A stretch of 64,000 bases of DNA from Desulfonatronum thiosulfatophilum (GCF_900104215.1 NZ_FMXO01000006.1:62001-126000), one strand, 5' to 3'; counted from the stretch's first letter, positions 1 to 9,900 are shown. The notes: generated by a model not told the origin, from the sequence alone. Translations and numbers: made by a program.

Positions 1-332
1 AGGACAAAGCACAGGATATCTTTGACCGCCTGGTCAAGATCCAGGCGGCATACGAGCCTGAACACAAGCACCTGTTCAACGATTTCGGCATCAGTCTGCG
101 TAAAAACAAGATGATCGACCAGGCAATTGTCTACTACGATCAGGCTCTGAGCCTCTCCCAGAATGATGAAAACCTCTACTACAATATTGCCCGAGTCTAC
201 CTGGAAAGCCAGAACATACCCAAGACCATCGAGATGCTTAAAAAAGCCCTCGAAATCAATCCGGAAATGCCTGAAGCCACCAAGTTCTTGGATTTTCTGA
301 AAAACAAGGGTCTTGTGTCTCAAGACAGTTAA
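1..332 (+). CDS. TPR-repeat protein, 3' part only
   Basis: The reading frame is open from base 3 to the TAA stop, so the gene enters from the left edge and only about 109 C-terminal residues are visible. They form two to three tetratricopeptide-like helical pairs with the usual spacing of A/G, Y and P (for example YYNIARVYLESQN followed by ALEINPEMPEA). TPRs bind other proteins; no enzymatic motif is visible. In related bacteria such C-terminal TPRs sit behind receiver or membrane domains, but what precedes this one cannot be seen. The Met codon at 111 is internal, not the start. The 244 bases between its stop and recJ show no clear terminator. Confidence 0.75.
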   Translation, partial: DKAQDIFDRLVKIQAAYEPEHKHLFNDFGISLRKNKMIDQAIVYYDQALSLSQNDENLYYNIARVYLESQNIPKTIEMLKKALEINPEMPEATKFLDFLKNKGLVSQDS

Positions 333-576
333 TTCTCTTCGACTTTCATCACCCTGAAAATCGCTTAATGTGCTGGCACTATTTCGTCTGGCTTTATTAA
401 GTTGATTACGTCATCCGAGTAACGGCTGATCCTGGGATTTTCTTCAGAAAGTTAATCCCAAGAGCAATTTTCCGATTAAAGATCACGTGCCGTGAGAAAG
501 CACGTTCCACTCAATCTCAATCCAAAACCTCCTTTTTGGGTGATCAAGTATCACTTCGACTTCATTTTATTTCTAT

Positions 577-2298
577 ATGAATAATTTGCCTCATTTTTCT
601 GATAAGTCATGGAAATTTCGCTCCACATTGCCTGGGGATGAACAAGTGCGCGTATTATCCGGCGAGCTGGACGTTTCTCCTCTCGTAGTGCGTCTGCTCT
701 GGACCCGGGGACTTCGTTCCACAACGGAAATGGATCTCTTTCTTTCTCCCCGGATTCGGGATCTGGCGCATCCTGACCAATGGCACGGTTTGACAAATGC
801 CGCCAAAACCATTTCCCAGGCCTTGGCATCCGGACAAAAGCCGGTCGTCTGGGGGGACTACGACGTGGACGGCATAACCGGCACTGCTTTGCTGCTGCTT
901 TTTTTTCGTGCCCGGGGCATTTTTTCGGAGCATTACATTCCGAGCCGCCAAACAGAGGGCTACGGATTGAATTGCTCCGGCATAGAAGCGTTGGCTTCCA
1001 GGGACATTAAACTGTTGATCACGGTGGACTGCGGCATCAGCCACATCAAGGAGGTGGTCAGGGCCAAGGAACTGGGCATGACGGTTGTCATTTCCGACCA
1101 CCATCTGCCAGGACCGGAACTTCCTCCGGCAGACGCAATCATGAATCCCAAGATCGGAGAATGTCCATGTTCCACTCTGGCAGGAGTAGGCGTGGCGTTT
1201 TTTCTCGCCGCCGTCCTGAACAGGATGCTCCCCGGCGAGCATTTGGACATGCGTCAGTTTCTGGATCTTGTTGCTCTGGGCACTATTGCCGACATTGTCG
1301 AACTGACCGGGCAGAATCGTATCCTGGCCAAGAACGGACTGACTGTTCTCAAGGACGGGTTGCGTCCGGGAATTTTTGCGCTGAAGGAAGTCTGCGGATA
1401 CAAGCCCAGCGCCGTATTGGACGAGGACCGGGTCGGCTTCGGCCTGGCGCCCCGGATTAATGCGGCTGGCAGGCTGGGGAAGGCGGAAACCGCGCTGCGT
1501 CTGCTGTTGACCGAGGATCTGAACGAGGCCAGGGAGCTGGCCAAGGAACTGGATGGATTCAACGTCGAGCGCCGGGGCATCGGCAGGGAAATCCAGGATG
1601 AAGCCCTGCGCATGGCCTTGGAACAGCAAGGTCGTTTCGGTCTGGTGCTCCATGCGCCTCACTGGCACGAGGGAGTGATCGGAATCATCGCTTCCAAAGT
1701 GGCCGAAACGCACTATCGGCCGACGATTATCCTTACGGACGACGAATCCGGGGCACTGAAGGGATCGGGTCGAAGCATTCCGGAGTTTTCCCTATATGAC
1801 GGTCTTCAGGCCTGCGAACATCTTCTGTTGGGTTTTGGGGGACACAGCCAAGCCGCGGGCTTGCGCCTGCACAAGGAAAACCTGGATCTGTTCCGGGATG
1901 CATTCAACGCCGTAGTGGCCCGGAAGCTGAACAATACGCCGCCCAAGCCCACCCTGATCCTGGACGCTCCCCTGAGCTTCGGGGAAATTGATTACGACCT
2001 GCTCAAGGAGCTCGAACTGCTGGCCCCCTTCGGAGCGGACAACCCCAAGCCTCTGTTCATCTCCCCTCAGGTGGTGGTGCGTAAACGCAAACCCGTGGGT
2101 GTGGATCACGTATTCCTGGATCTGCGCGACGAAATCGCCGGTGTGACCATGCGTGCCAAGGCCTGGAACCAAGCCAAGGCCTTGCCGCAAAGCATCACCG
2201 GGAAAAGCGTGTATTTGGCATATACACCCAAATTCAACGAATTCAACGGCGTCACAAGCATTGAATTGGCGCTACAGGACTGGTCGCTGCAGGGATGA
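577..2298 (+). CDS. recJ: Single-stranded-DNA-specific 5'-3' exonuclease RecJ
   Basis: RecJ degrades 5'-ended single-stranded DNA in recombination (RecF pathway), mismatch repair and rescue of stalled forks. The 573 residues show all family motifs: the DYDVDG metal site (about 94-99), a second Asp in TVDCG, the DHH triad (174-176), GTIADIV, the RINAAGR block, and in the DHHA1 domain HEGVIGIIASKV and GFGGHSQAAG. The C-terminal OB-like domain is present and length is normal for the short RecJ class. The ATG has no obvious Shine-Dalgarno, but no better in-frame start lies upstream of the first conserved block. The glycosyltransferase gene begins only 23 bases after the stop, suggesting co-transcription. 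Confidence 0.95.
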   Translation: MNNLPHFSDKSWKFRSTLPGDEQVRVLSGELDVSPLVVRLLWTRGLRSTTEMDLFLSPRIRDLAHPDQWHGLTNAAKTISQALASGQKPVVWGDYDVDGITGTALLLLFFRARGIFSEHYIPSRQTEGYGLNCSGIEALASRDIKLLITVDCGISHIKEVVRAKELGMTVVISDHHLPGPELPPADAIMNPKIGECPCSTLAGVGVAFFLAAVLNRMLPGEHLDMRQFLDLVALGTIADIVELTGQNRILAKNGLTVLKDGLRPGIFALKEVCGYKPSAVLDEDRVGFGLAPRINAAGRLGKAETALRLLLTEDLNEARELAKELDGFNVERRGIGREIQDEALRMALEQQGRFGLVLHAPHWHEGVIGIIASKVAETHYRPTIILTDDESGALKGSGRSIPEFSLYDGLQACEHLLLGFGGHSQAAGLRLHKENLDLFRDAFNAVVARKLNNTPPKPTLILDAPLSFGEIDYDLLKELELLAPFGADNPKPLFISPQVVVRKRKPVGVDHVFLDLRDEIAGVTMRAKAWNQAKALPQSITGKSVYLAYTPKFNEFNGVTSIELALQDWSLQG

Positions 2299-2321
2299 GA
2301 CGTGTCTGACGGCATGCCCTA

Positions 2322-3311
2322 ATGAATATTTACTACCATTTGAGTCATTACATCAGCCATCGTAATGCCGGCATGGACTACATTGTCGGACTGAAAAATC
2401 TTGGCTTGAATCTGGTTCATGACATTAATGATGCGGATGTGATCATTCTTCATGACGACCCGTTAAATTATTCCAATGTACTTCGTTTAGTTTCCAAATC
2501 CCGGTACCGAAAAATTATTGCCTACAGCGTATGGGAGACGGAAGACCTACCGCTACAATACCTTGAACCACTGAGACTGGTGGACGAAATCTGGACTTGC
2601 ACACCGTTTTCCGCAACGGCTTTTCTGAAACATTTTGAGAAGGTGCGGGTGCTGGAACACGTCGTATCTCGTGTTGAGCCAAGCATTGATGATCTGATGC
2701 GAATCACGTCGAGAATCGGTCATCATGAAGATGGTTTTTATTTCTATTCCATTGTCGATTCGGTCAACCCGAGAAAAAACCTGCGTTCCCTGCTGGATGT
2801 CTTTGCCAAAAATTTTCATTCCCACAAGAACGTCCATCTCGTCGTCAAGCAATACCGGCACGCTGTTGATCTCGCCTCATTGCCGCAGGTCATCAGCATA
2901 GACAAAGATTTGAGTCCGGGCGAATTGTCGGCACTGCATAGGTTTTGTGACTGCTACATAAGTCTGCATCATGCGGAGGCGTGGGGTCTGACCATTTCCG
3001 ATGCGATGTTTTTTGGAAATCCGGTCATTGCCACAGGATATTCCGGAAACATGCATTATATGAGTGAAGCGAATTCTTATCCAGTGAATCACTTCCTGGA
3101 TCATGTCCATGAGGAGATGTGCCGGCGCATTCCCCTCTACAGGCCGGAAATGAAGTGGGCCTATCCTGATCTCCGGCATGCCGGTTACCTGATGAAAAAA
3201 TTATCCCGCGACAAAAAAAATCCGAAACTGCGGAACGCGATCAAGGACATGTCAGCTTTCGGACTGACGGAAATTACACATAAAATGCGATCTCTCCTTG
3301 AGCTACCATGA
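2322..3311 (+). CDS. Glycosyltransferase, GT4-like GT-B fold
   Basis: The C-terminal half (about 135-270) carries the retaining GT4 signature: a VNPRKNL nucleotide-binding turn, then HHAEAWGLTISDAMFFG with the E-x7-type acidic pair and GNPVIATGYSGN. It should transfer a sugar from a nucleotide sugar, probably to a surface glycan; donor and acceptor cannot be told. The N-terminal half is short and divergent, so the 329-residue protein is smaller than typical GT4 enzymes. It has no signal peptide or membrane segment. It follows recJ closely. Its TGA stop lies inside a 15-bp inverted repeat that separates it from the convergent M48 gene. Confidence 0.8.
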   Translation: MNIYYHLSHYISHRNAGMDYIVGLKNLGLNLVHDINDADVIILHDDPLNYSNVLRLVSKSRYRKIIAYSVWETEDLPLQYLEPLRLVDEIWTCTPFSATAFLKHFEKVRVLEHVVSRVEPSIDDLMRITSRIGHHEDGFYFYSIVDSVNPRKNLRSLLDVFAKNFHSHKNVHLVVKQYRHAVDLASLPQVISIDKDLSPGELSALHRFCDCYISLHHAEAWGLTISDAMFFGNPVIATGYSGNMHYMSEANSYPVNHFLDHVHEEMCRRIPLYRPEMKWAYPDLRHAGYLMKKLSRDKKNPKLRNAIKDMSAFGLTEITHKMRSLLELP

Positions 3312-3341
3312 TCACTTGATGAGCGACATCAAGTGATCATG
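3307..3341. terminator. 15-bp perfect hairpin between convergent genes
   Basis: Arms 3307-3321 and 3327-3341 are perfectly complementary around the 5-base loop AGCGA. The hairpin overlaps the stop of the glycosyltransferase gene and lies just before the end of the convergent protease gene. There is no U-run on either strand, so it may act as a bidirectional stem that stops or stabilises both transcripts rather than as a classic intrinsic terminator. The left arm shares ACCATGATCACTTGA with a site at 30783-30797. Confidence 0.6.
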
Positions 3342-3357
3342 GCTGTCCAATTGGCGG

Positions 3358-4602
3358 CTACTTCAAGGCCGCCTCGCGTTCCAAAAGAGTGGGATGGGAG
3401 TAGTGGAAGGCGCTGTAAAGAGGGTGGGGTGTCAGGTTGGAGAGGTTTTTTTCGCTCAATTTGCGCAGGGAACTGATCATGGGCCTGGGACCTCCGACAT
3501 GATCCCGAGCGAAGCGATCCGCCTGGTATTCATGAGTGCGTGAGAGACGGTTCATAAGCGGGGACAGCCAGAACGTAATAAATCCGGCAAGCAGAGCGAA
3601 CAGCAGAAAAGCGGGAGCATAGCCGCTATCCGCAAAAGAAAAACCAAAAGCTTCGACAAACGCCGGAGTATTCAACAGCCACGCCAGTACGGCAAACGCC
3701 GCCAGTCCGAATACTGCCGAAAGAATCAGCATTTTCGGCACATGCCCTTTCTTGTAATGCCCGATCTCATGGGCCAGCACGGCTTCCAGCTCGTCCTCCG
3801 TGAGCTGTTCGATCAGAGTGTCGAACAGCACGATCCTGCGAAACCGCCCGAACCCGGTAAAAAAAGCATTGGAATGTCCTGAGCGCTTGCTGCCGTCCAT
3901 GACCTGGATGGTCCTGGCCTTGAAACCGGTGCGTTCAGCCAGGTTCATCAATCGATCCCGGAGCTCTCCATCGGGCAATGGGGACAACTTGTTGAACCAT
4001 GGCAGGATCAGCATGGGATAGAGTATCATCATCAGGAGCTGAAAAACGAAGAATACCGTAAAGGCCCAAAACCACCAGTAATTCCCGATCCAGTCGATTA
4101 GGAACAAAATCAACGCCAGTAGCGGCAAGGCTATGGCCACACTGATGATCGTCGCCTTGATCCGGTCGCTGATCCACAACGCGACAGTGCTTTTATTGAA
4201 GCCGAATCGTTCTTCAAGAATGAACTGGGCGTAATAATCCAGCGGCAGTCCCGGCAGCGAAAGCAGAAAAAATACCAGGATTAGAAATAATCCCTCGAGC
4301 CATACGGATGCATCCGGAACACCGACCATCCAGCCGTACAGCCATGGCAGCACTCCGGACAACAAAACGAGGACCAGCAGCAACGCGCCGAAAACTTCGC
4401 TGAAGAGACTGAAATGTCCTTTGGCCAGGGTATACTGCACGGATTTCTCATAGGTCTGCTCATCCATCACTTCCCGCAAAGCTTCCGGTGGAGCATGACG
4501 CCTGCGATTAACTTCGCGCATGTTCAGAGTGAGCAGAAAGCATTCCCAGACTACTTTTGCCGCAAGGGCCGAAAATACGATGACGAGGATGAGTGTTTGC
4601 AT
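3358..4602 (-). CDS. M48 (Ste24/HtpX-like) integral-membrane zinc metalloprotease
   Basis: A membrane-embedded zinc endopeptidase that would act on membrane or misfolded proteins, by analogy with Ste24 and HtpX. The HExxH zinc motif is seen as LAHEIGHYKKGH (about residues 275-286) and the third ligand region as a C-terminal EYQADRFA. The N-terminal half holds four to five membrane segments with the Ste24-type sequence LPLDYYAQFILEERFGFN, and two more follow the zinc motif. The longer reading starts at a TTG; the ATG at 4602 gives about 414 residues and is preferred, although no strong Shine-Dalgarno is visible. It is convergent with the glycosyltransferase and lies 110 bases downstream of the first GTPase gene. 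Confidence 0.88.
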   Translation of the reverse strand: MQTLILVIVFSALAAKVVWECFLLTLNMREVNRRRHAPPEALREVMDEQTYEKSVQYTLAKGHFSLFSEVFGALLLVLVLLSGVLPWLYGWMVGVPDASVWLEGLFLILVFFLLSLPGLPLDYYAQFILEERFGFNKSTVALWISDRIKATIISVAIALPLLALILFLIDWIGNYWWFWAFTVFFVFQLLMMILYPMLILPWFNKLSPLPDGELRDRLMNLAERTGFKARTIQVMDGSKRSGHSNAFFTGFGRFRRIVLFDTLIEQLTEDELEAVLAHEIGHYKKGHVPKMLILSAVFGLAAFAVLAWLLNTPAFVEAFGFSFADSGYAPAFLLFALLAGFITFWLSPLMNRLSRTHEYQADRFARDHVGGPRPMISSLRKLSEKNLSNLTPHPLYSAFHYSHPTLLEREAALK

Positions 4603-4712
4603 GAAGTATGAGGGGATCAATGGGTTAAGGTAAGTGTTATGAAATCCTTGCGTTGACTTGCTTGATTCAGGAATGCCAAGCCTCGACTGAAGAGTTCCGG
4701 TTATTTTTCTGT

Positions 4713-6551
4713 TTATTCTTGATGGCGGATTGTCACGCCGAACCGGCTGGGATCAAGCTCTTGCCGCATCACGTCTGTTCTGATCCGCAAGACGTCGAGC
4801 AAGGCCTGGGTTTCCTGGAGCAGCTCCTCCAGTGACATACGCACATGTCGCAGCCCCGATGTCTCCGAAGGATTTTCAATAGCCCTGACCAGAGTATCGG
4901 TTTCAGGCATGTCCGTCCTCCGGGTCAGGGAAAAGGAGACCAACAGATATCCAGGAACAAGGCTGATCAGAAAGACCGCGACGGCCGTCAGATAGAAATC
5001 GAAGGGAAGCCAAGCCCCTTCAATCCATCCCGATACCAGCCGGAAGGCCGCATGACCAAAAACGAGCACCGGAAGGAGGTTTCCAGCCAGGGTATGCAGC
5101 ATTCCGAGCCGTGTATAGACCATGTTTGAGGCAGACACGACCACGGCCTCTTCCAGTCGCTCCTGAAACATTTCCCGAGTTCGAACATCCTCGGACGGTC
5201 GAATGGGACCAATAACTCCTTGCGAACGGAGCAGACGCAGAAATCGCGCGGCCCACACCGCCTGTTCCTCATCGCCAAGACGCCCGACCTGGTCCTGGGC
5301 GGGATCAGGCTCACGACCGTGAAGTTGATCAAGCCCCATGTCCTGCAAGATGCGTTCGGCATCACGTCCAATTTCCAGAAGCCGACGCTCCTGGTCGGAT
5401 GTGAATCCCTTGAGCAGCGTCTGCATGGGCAGGATGCCCTGCCACGCAGCTTTTGCGGCATGCCAACCAGCGCGGATCATCCGTCCCAGAGAAGGCCCTC
5501 CCGTGGACATGCGGGCGAGCTGGTAGGCCAGTCCGGAAAAGGCCATCCGACTGCGCATCCAGACCGGCAAGGCGAGAAAACCGCCCACGCGACCCGATGC
5601 GGATCGCCAGGCCTGCTCACGGATGATCCGGCGCAACATGTCCTGACTTTGCGCCGCATGGACGACCTGCGAAAACACTTCGCGCACCTGATTGTTCAGC
5701 GTCTGTTCATGGGCCAGCAATTGCTCCCGGAAATTTTCAATGGACTTGACGACATCCCCGGCCAAGGCAAACCGAATCAGACTGTACGAATCCTCAAGAC
5801 GCAGGGCATGGATCTGCTCTATTGCCCGGTAGGAAAACAGGGCGTTCTGGAACCGCTCAAATTGGACCGTTCTTGGCTCAATCGCGCTGAGAGCAAAGAA
5901 AGCGCCCTGATCAACGTCAAATCCCAGTTCATGCAGACGCTCCAGGAAATCCCCGATGACCGCCTCCCGGTCCAGTTCCGCAATCTGGTCCATTTTATTG
6001 AGCACAAAAAACCAGCGCTTGCGCAGGGACCAGCGGCGGACTTCATCGTTGATTCGAAAATTCGCGCGCTTGTCCGGGCTACCCACATGGACCACGATGT
6101 CGGCGATCTCAATGAGTTTGCGGGTCCGATCCAAATGCAGGGCTTCAACACTGTCCACGTCGGGCGCGTCGATCAAGGCCACTCCGGGTAAGCGATGTTC
6201 CTTGAAAATCAGCTCGGCGCCGTCGATCTCCGGAAAAAACTGCCTGTCCGAAGGAGAAATCGCCACATAGGCATGCATGGTCTTCGGTCGAATGGATGCC
6301 GATGTAGGACTCAATCCGGCTCCGCCAAGCAGCGCATTGAACAACTCCGATTTCCCGACACCCGTGCCGCCCAGCAAGACAATACATACCGGGCGCTGCG
6401 CTCCGGCTTGCCCATGCTTCAGCATGTTCAGAACTCGTTCCAGACGCAAAGCCATGACCTGGGCCTCGGGCAGACGCTCCAGGCGACGCGCCTTGCGGAT
6501 CAAGTTCTGGACTCGGGCCAGTATCTGCTCTGACACTGCTTGATGTTCCAT
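4713..6551 (-). CDS. Membrane-associated P-loop GTPase (dynamin/Era-like superfamily)
   Basis: The G domain is complete: G1 GGTGVGKS (61-68), G3 DAPD (128-131) and G4 NKMD (185-188). Behind it comes a long, mostly helical region (about 230-480), then two strongly hydrophobic segments near 485-545 and a helical tail. This G domain plus helical stalk plus membrane hairpin resembles bacterial dynamin-like or YcjX/DUF697-type GTPases, but I cannot assign a named family. A role at the inner membrane is inferred from the hydrophobic hairpin. It lies 79 bases downstream of another large GTPase gene on the same strand and is probably co-expressed with it. Confidence 0.75.
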   Translation of the reverse strand: MEHQAVSEQILARVQNLIRKARRLERLPEAQVMALRLERVLNMLKHGQAGAQRPVCIVLLGGTGVGKSELFNALLGGAGLSPTSASIRPKTMHAYVAISPSDRQFFPEIDGAELIFKEHRLPGVALIDAPDVDSVEALHLDRTRKLIEIADIVVHVGSPDKRANFRINDEVRRWSLRKRWFFVLNKMDQIAELDREAVIGDFLERLHELGFDVDQGAFFALSAIEPRTVQFERFQNALFSYRAIEQIHALRLEDSYSLIRFALAGDVVKSIENFREQLLAHEQTLNNQVREVFSQVVHAAQSQDMLRRIIREQAWRSASGRVGGFLALPVWMRSRMAFSGLAYQLARMSTGGPSLGRMIRAGWHAAKAAWQGILPMQTLLKGFTSDQERRLLEIGRDAERILQDMGLDQLHGREPDPAQDQVGRLGDEEQAVWAARFLRLLRSQGVIGPIRPSEDVRTREMFQERLEEAVVVSASNMVYTRLGMLHTLAGNLLPVLVFGHAAFRLVSGWIEGAWLPFDFYLTAVAVFLISLVPGYLLVSFSLTRRTDMPETDTLVRAIENPSETSGLRHVRMSLEELLQETQALLDVLRIRTDVMRQELDPSRFGVTIRHQE

Positions 6552-6630
6552 GGTGACGTTCTGCTTATTGGAAGAGGCATGTCGTGACTGTATTCCCCAC
6601 TGCGATGTACAAGCCGGAATTTCCGCTCAA

Positions 6631-8496
6631 TCAATGCCTGGTCTTGCTCATCCATTGATCACGAACATTTTGACAGGCAAGAAGACATTGCTTCGGCTGC
6701 GCCTCGTTCAAGGTGTTCATTGTCTGCGTCCAGGATTGAAGGAAAAGCGGAAAGGCCAGATGTTCCCGGAGATGCGCCGCCAGTTCCGCGCTGCGTTGAT
6801 CTCGCCAACTGGCATCGGCCTTGATCAATATCTCCTTCAGTTTCAACTCCTCGAACATTTTCATGACCGTTCCGGCACCGATGCTGCCGGCTCCCGCGGC
6901 GCCGGCAATTCCCAGCTGTCCCACGGCACCGAAAATACCTCCGGAGATAGCCAGATCCAGGACCAAAGCCGCACCGCCAAAAAGGACGAGCATTTCCGAC
7001 AACGTCCCGATCAATGAGCCGAACCAGGGATGCTTTCCGGCCCATTCCCGGACATCGCCCCGCATGGCCTCTTTCCAATCACCGCGCACCCTGGGGAGTT
7101 CCTGTTGCCGGAATTGCTGCGCCGCCGTCCTGCATCTGCCCGCCTGGAGCAACCCCGTGGCGGCTTCGGACGGGAAATCAACGCGCCACCATTCCAGGAG
7201 CACCTCTACCGCATCATCGAGTCGCTGTCTTTCCAGATGTTGTCGTTCCTTCAAGATGGCGTTCCGGTCCGTCTTGCGAAATTTGGCTATCAATTTCCGC
7301 ACCGAAAGGAACATTCTGGCACCCATCGCAAAGGGCAGCGTGACGGTTCGCAGCCACCTCGGTCTACTCTCCTTCACCGTGGAGATGATCAATTCCACCA
7401 GTTCACCGGCAGGAAACTGCGAACCGGCAATGCGCGCACCGATGTCGGTGATCCGTTGCTCGGCCCTGCGCCGCTTGTCCTCCAACTCCCTGATCAGGTC
7501 GACAGCCTGTTGAGACAGGCGAGCAGCCGAGGCAATTCCCTGTTCTGAAACCTCCAGCAGGTTGGACCAGTAAATCGCCGCGGCGTCTTGACCCTTGAGC
7601 AGGGACCGAAAATCCGGTGTTGTCGGATTCAGTGGTTTAACATCCGACAATGCCGGAGAAGAATTGCGAGGCGAATAATAGACGGCCGCATTATCTAGAA
7701 AATCGGCAATGCTTCCGCCGTCACTTCGCAACCTCTGAAATTCGGGAGCATGACGAGCATGATCCAGAACGTCTTGCCAAATTTCCCGCGCTGTATCCGC
7801 GGCATCTTCAGGCGGAAGCTTGGTTACGAGATACGCCAGATGTCCGGCCTTGGACGCGCATTTGAGAAGCTGATCAATGACGGCCTCATCCTTGTAGGCT
7901 TCCGGATAAACGACAAAAACCACGGTTTCAGCGCGTCCCAGCATTTTCTCGGCCTTGGACCAATTCCGGCGGACGACCGTATTGAAATCAGGAACATCGG
8001 CCAGAACCAGCCAAGCCGATGCCGTGTCGTTTTCCTCATAGTAGGCGTAGAACAGCTCATCCCCGGATCTTTGCGCATCCTTGAGCATTTCAACATCCGT
8101 CAACGGCAGCATCGAATGGCCAGGAAACAACCGGGTAACATCAACGACACCCTGCAACGGCGCCGGAACGGCCACGGCGCAATTATGCGTCATGGGCCGA
8201 CGCCTTTCTCCGGAGGGCACGTCGATTGTTGTCAGGAGCTTGAAAAGGGTACTTTTCCCTGCGCCGCTCGGGCCGAACAAAACGCAAACCAGACAGATCC
8301 TGCCTTCATGGACCAGAACTTGACGCGGCTTGTCCTTCAGATCCGTCCAGCCGGGCAGATTGTCCGCCAGAGCCGAATCTCCCCCCATGGCATGGGAAAT
8401 TTTTAGAACACAGGAGGTTATCGCGGCGAGCTGTTCCTGGAAAGCAGCAAAATCCGGCATGACGGATTGACGTTTTGGAGACAATGGAATGAGCAT
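6631..8496 (-). CDS. Large P-loop GTPase with C-terminal membrane segment, partner of the neighbouring GTPase
   Basis: This protein has G1 GPSGAGKST (75-83), a G3-like DVPD (167-170) and a G4-like TKLP instead of NKxD, so nucleotide specificity may be relaxed. A charged helical region follows, then a glycine- and alanine-rich hydrophobic stretch near residues 520-560 (FGGAALVLDLAISG, then IAGAAGAGSIGAG), which suggests membrane insertion. Length (621) and layout match the next gene (612), so the two look like an anciently duplicated pair that could form a hetero-oligomer; this is inference. The start is uncertain: the ATG at 8460 is an alternative, and neither has a good ribosome site. Confidence 0.7.
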   Translation of the reverse strand: MLIPLSPKRQSVMPDFAAFQEQLAAITSCVLKISHAMGGDSALADNLPGWTDLKDKPRQVLVHEGRICLVCVLFGPSGAGKSTLFKLLTTIDVPSGERRRPMTHNCAVAVPAPLQGVVDVTRLFPGHSMLPLTDVEMLKDAQRSGDELFYAYYEENDTASAWLVLADVPDFNTVVRRNWSKAEKMLGRAETVVFVVYPEAYKDEAVIDQLLKCASKAGHLAYLVTKLPPEDAADTAREIWQDVLDHARHAPEFQRLRSDGGSIADFLDNAAVYYSPRNSSPALSDVKPLNPTTPDFRSLLKGQDAAAIYWSNLLEVSEQGIASAARLSQQAVDLIRELEDKRRRAEQRITDIGARIAGSQFPAGELVELIISTVKESRPRWLRTVTLPFAMGARMFLSVRKLIAKFRKTDRNAILKERQHLERQRLDDAVEVLLEWWRVDFPSEAATGLLQAGRCRTAAQQFRQQELPRVRGDWKEAMRGDVREWAGKHPWFGSLIGTLSEMLVLFGGAALVLDLAISGGIFGAVGQLGIAGAAGAGSIGAGTVMKMFEELKLKEILIKADASWRDQRSAELAAHLREHLAFPLFLQSWTQTMNTLNEAQPKQCLLACQNVRDQWMSKTRH

Positions 8497-8733
8497 GATA
8501 ATTAACGCTTATTCAACGGAATCCTCACTGCTCAACAACTTTGGCAGGCATGGCCTGGGAGCGTGATTTTGGGGTAAGATGATTCAAAGCCGGCACCTGA
8601 ATGAGACAAAATCACCCTGAAGCGGAAAACCTGTCCTCTTTGATCCGGGCATGCCCTATCTTGTAATTGATTCAGCACTAAGAACAAAAAAAATATTTTT
8701 AAAAACAACAAGTTAAAAAACTTAGCTACAATT

Positions 8734-9900
8734 TTACGCACACTTGATCTGGTCGATGTATTTTTCCAGGCGAAACATGCCTTCTTCCAGTTTATCCAGC
8801 GAGTTGGCATACGAAAAACGTAGAAATCCTTCCGCATTGGAGCCGAAATCAATGCCCGGCGCAACCCCGATCCGGGCCTTTTCCAAAATATCGAAAGCCA
8901 ATTTCAAGGAATCCTGGCCCAGATGCCGGGCATTAGCCAGGATATAGAAGGCGCCTGTGGGTTCGACCGCTACACCGAGTCCAAGCTCGCGCAATCGACT
9001 GATCATGAATTTCCGGCGGCGATCATAGATCGAGCGCATTCGGGCGACATCCGGTCCAGCGGATTCCAGAGCTGCTATTCCGGCCCATTGAGCCACGGAA
9101 TTGGCTGAAATAAAAAAATTCTGATGTAAAATACGCAGTGTCGGAATGAATTGTCTGGGGGCGATGATATAGCCCAGCCGCCATCCGGTCATGGCGTAAG
9201 CCTTCGAAAAACCGTTAAACACAAAAGCCCTGTCAGTAAATTCCAGAATACTGCGCTCTCGTCCTTCGTAAACCAAGCCATGATATATTTCATCGGACAG
9301 AATCCACGGGTGCTCATCACTGTGTGCCCGCAGATCAGCCATGGCCTGCATCCGGTCATCGGATAGGAGCGTTCCCACGGGATTCGATGGTGAATTGATC
9401 AGGATCGCTCTTGTTTTCTCGGTGAGATAGGCAGCCGCATCCTCGGGGCGATACTGAAATCCGTCTTCCTCCCGCGTGGACACGCAAACAGGCACACCGC
9501 CGACAAACCGCACGAAATTCAGATAACAGGCATAATGGGGATCAGAAACAACGACTTCCTCTCCCATGGCCAGAAGTGCGGAAAACACCAGAAACATGCC
9601 CGGTGAAGTTCCCGCGGTCACGATGATCTGGTCCGGATGAATCTCAACGCCATAGGTATTCGCGTAATGGCGGCATATGGCCTCGCGCAGTTCGATGATG
9701 CCCTGACTGTGGGTGTAATGGGTATGGCCATCGGTCACTGCCTTGCAGGCTGCCTCTTTGATGCAATCCGGCGTATCAAAATCCGGTTCGCCGATTTCCA
9801 TATGGATCACGTCCTCGCCTTGACAGGCAAGGGTTTGGCATTTTTCAAGAACTTCCATCACATAAAACGGTTTCATTGTCGCGCATCGGTTTCGACTCAT
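8734..9900 (-). CDS. PLP-dependent class I/II aminotransferase
   Basis: A fold-type I aminotransferase, probably acting on aspartate, alanine or aromatic amino acids with 2-oxoglutarate; the substrate cannot be read from sequence. Hallmarks are GEPDFDTP near the N terminus, SPSNPVG with the PLP-ring Asn (173), SDEIYHGLVY with Asp203, and the Schiff-base Lys233 in FNGFSKAYAMTGWRLG. The C terminus has the conserved FLRFSYA with the carboxylate-binding Arg. Length (388) is normal. The ATG follows GGAGA at good spacing. The downstream 237 bases hold an AT-rich run but no convincing hairpin terminator. It is transcribed away from the replication-gene cluster. Confidence 0.9.
   Translation of the reverse strand: MSRNRCATMKPFYVMEVLEKCQTLACQGEDVIHMEIGEPDFDTPDCIKEAACKAVTDGHTHYTHSQGIIELREAICRHYANTYGVEIHPDQIIVTAGTSPGMFLVFSALLAMGEEVVVSDPHYACYLNFVRFVGGVPVCVSTREEDGFQYRPEDAAAYLTEKTRAILINSPSNPVGTLLSDDRMQAMADLRAHSDEHPWILSDEIYHGLVYEGRERSILEFTDRAFVFNGFSKAYAMTGWRLGYIIAPRQFIPTLRILHQNFFISANSVAQWAGIAALESAGPDVARMRSIYDRRRKFMISRLRELGLGVAVEPTGAFYILANARHLGQDSLKLAFDILEKARIGVAPGIDFGSNAEGFLRFSYANSLDKLEEGMFRLEKYIDQIKCA

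Noticed and set aside
655-1713. 352-residue minus-strand frame opposite recJ
   Set aside because: Shadow frame; recJ has all catalytic motifs on the plus strand.
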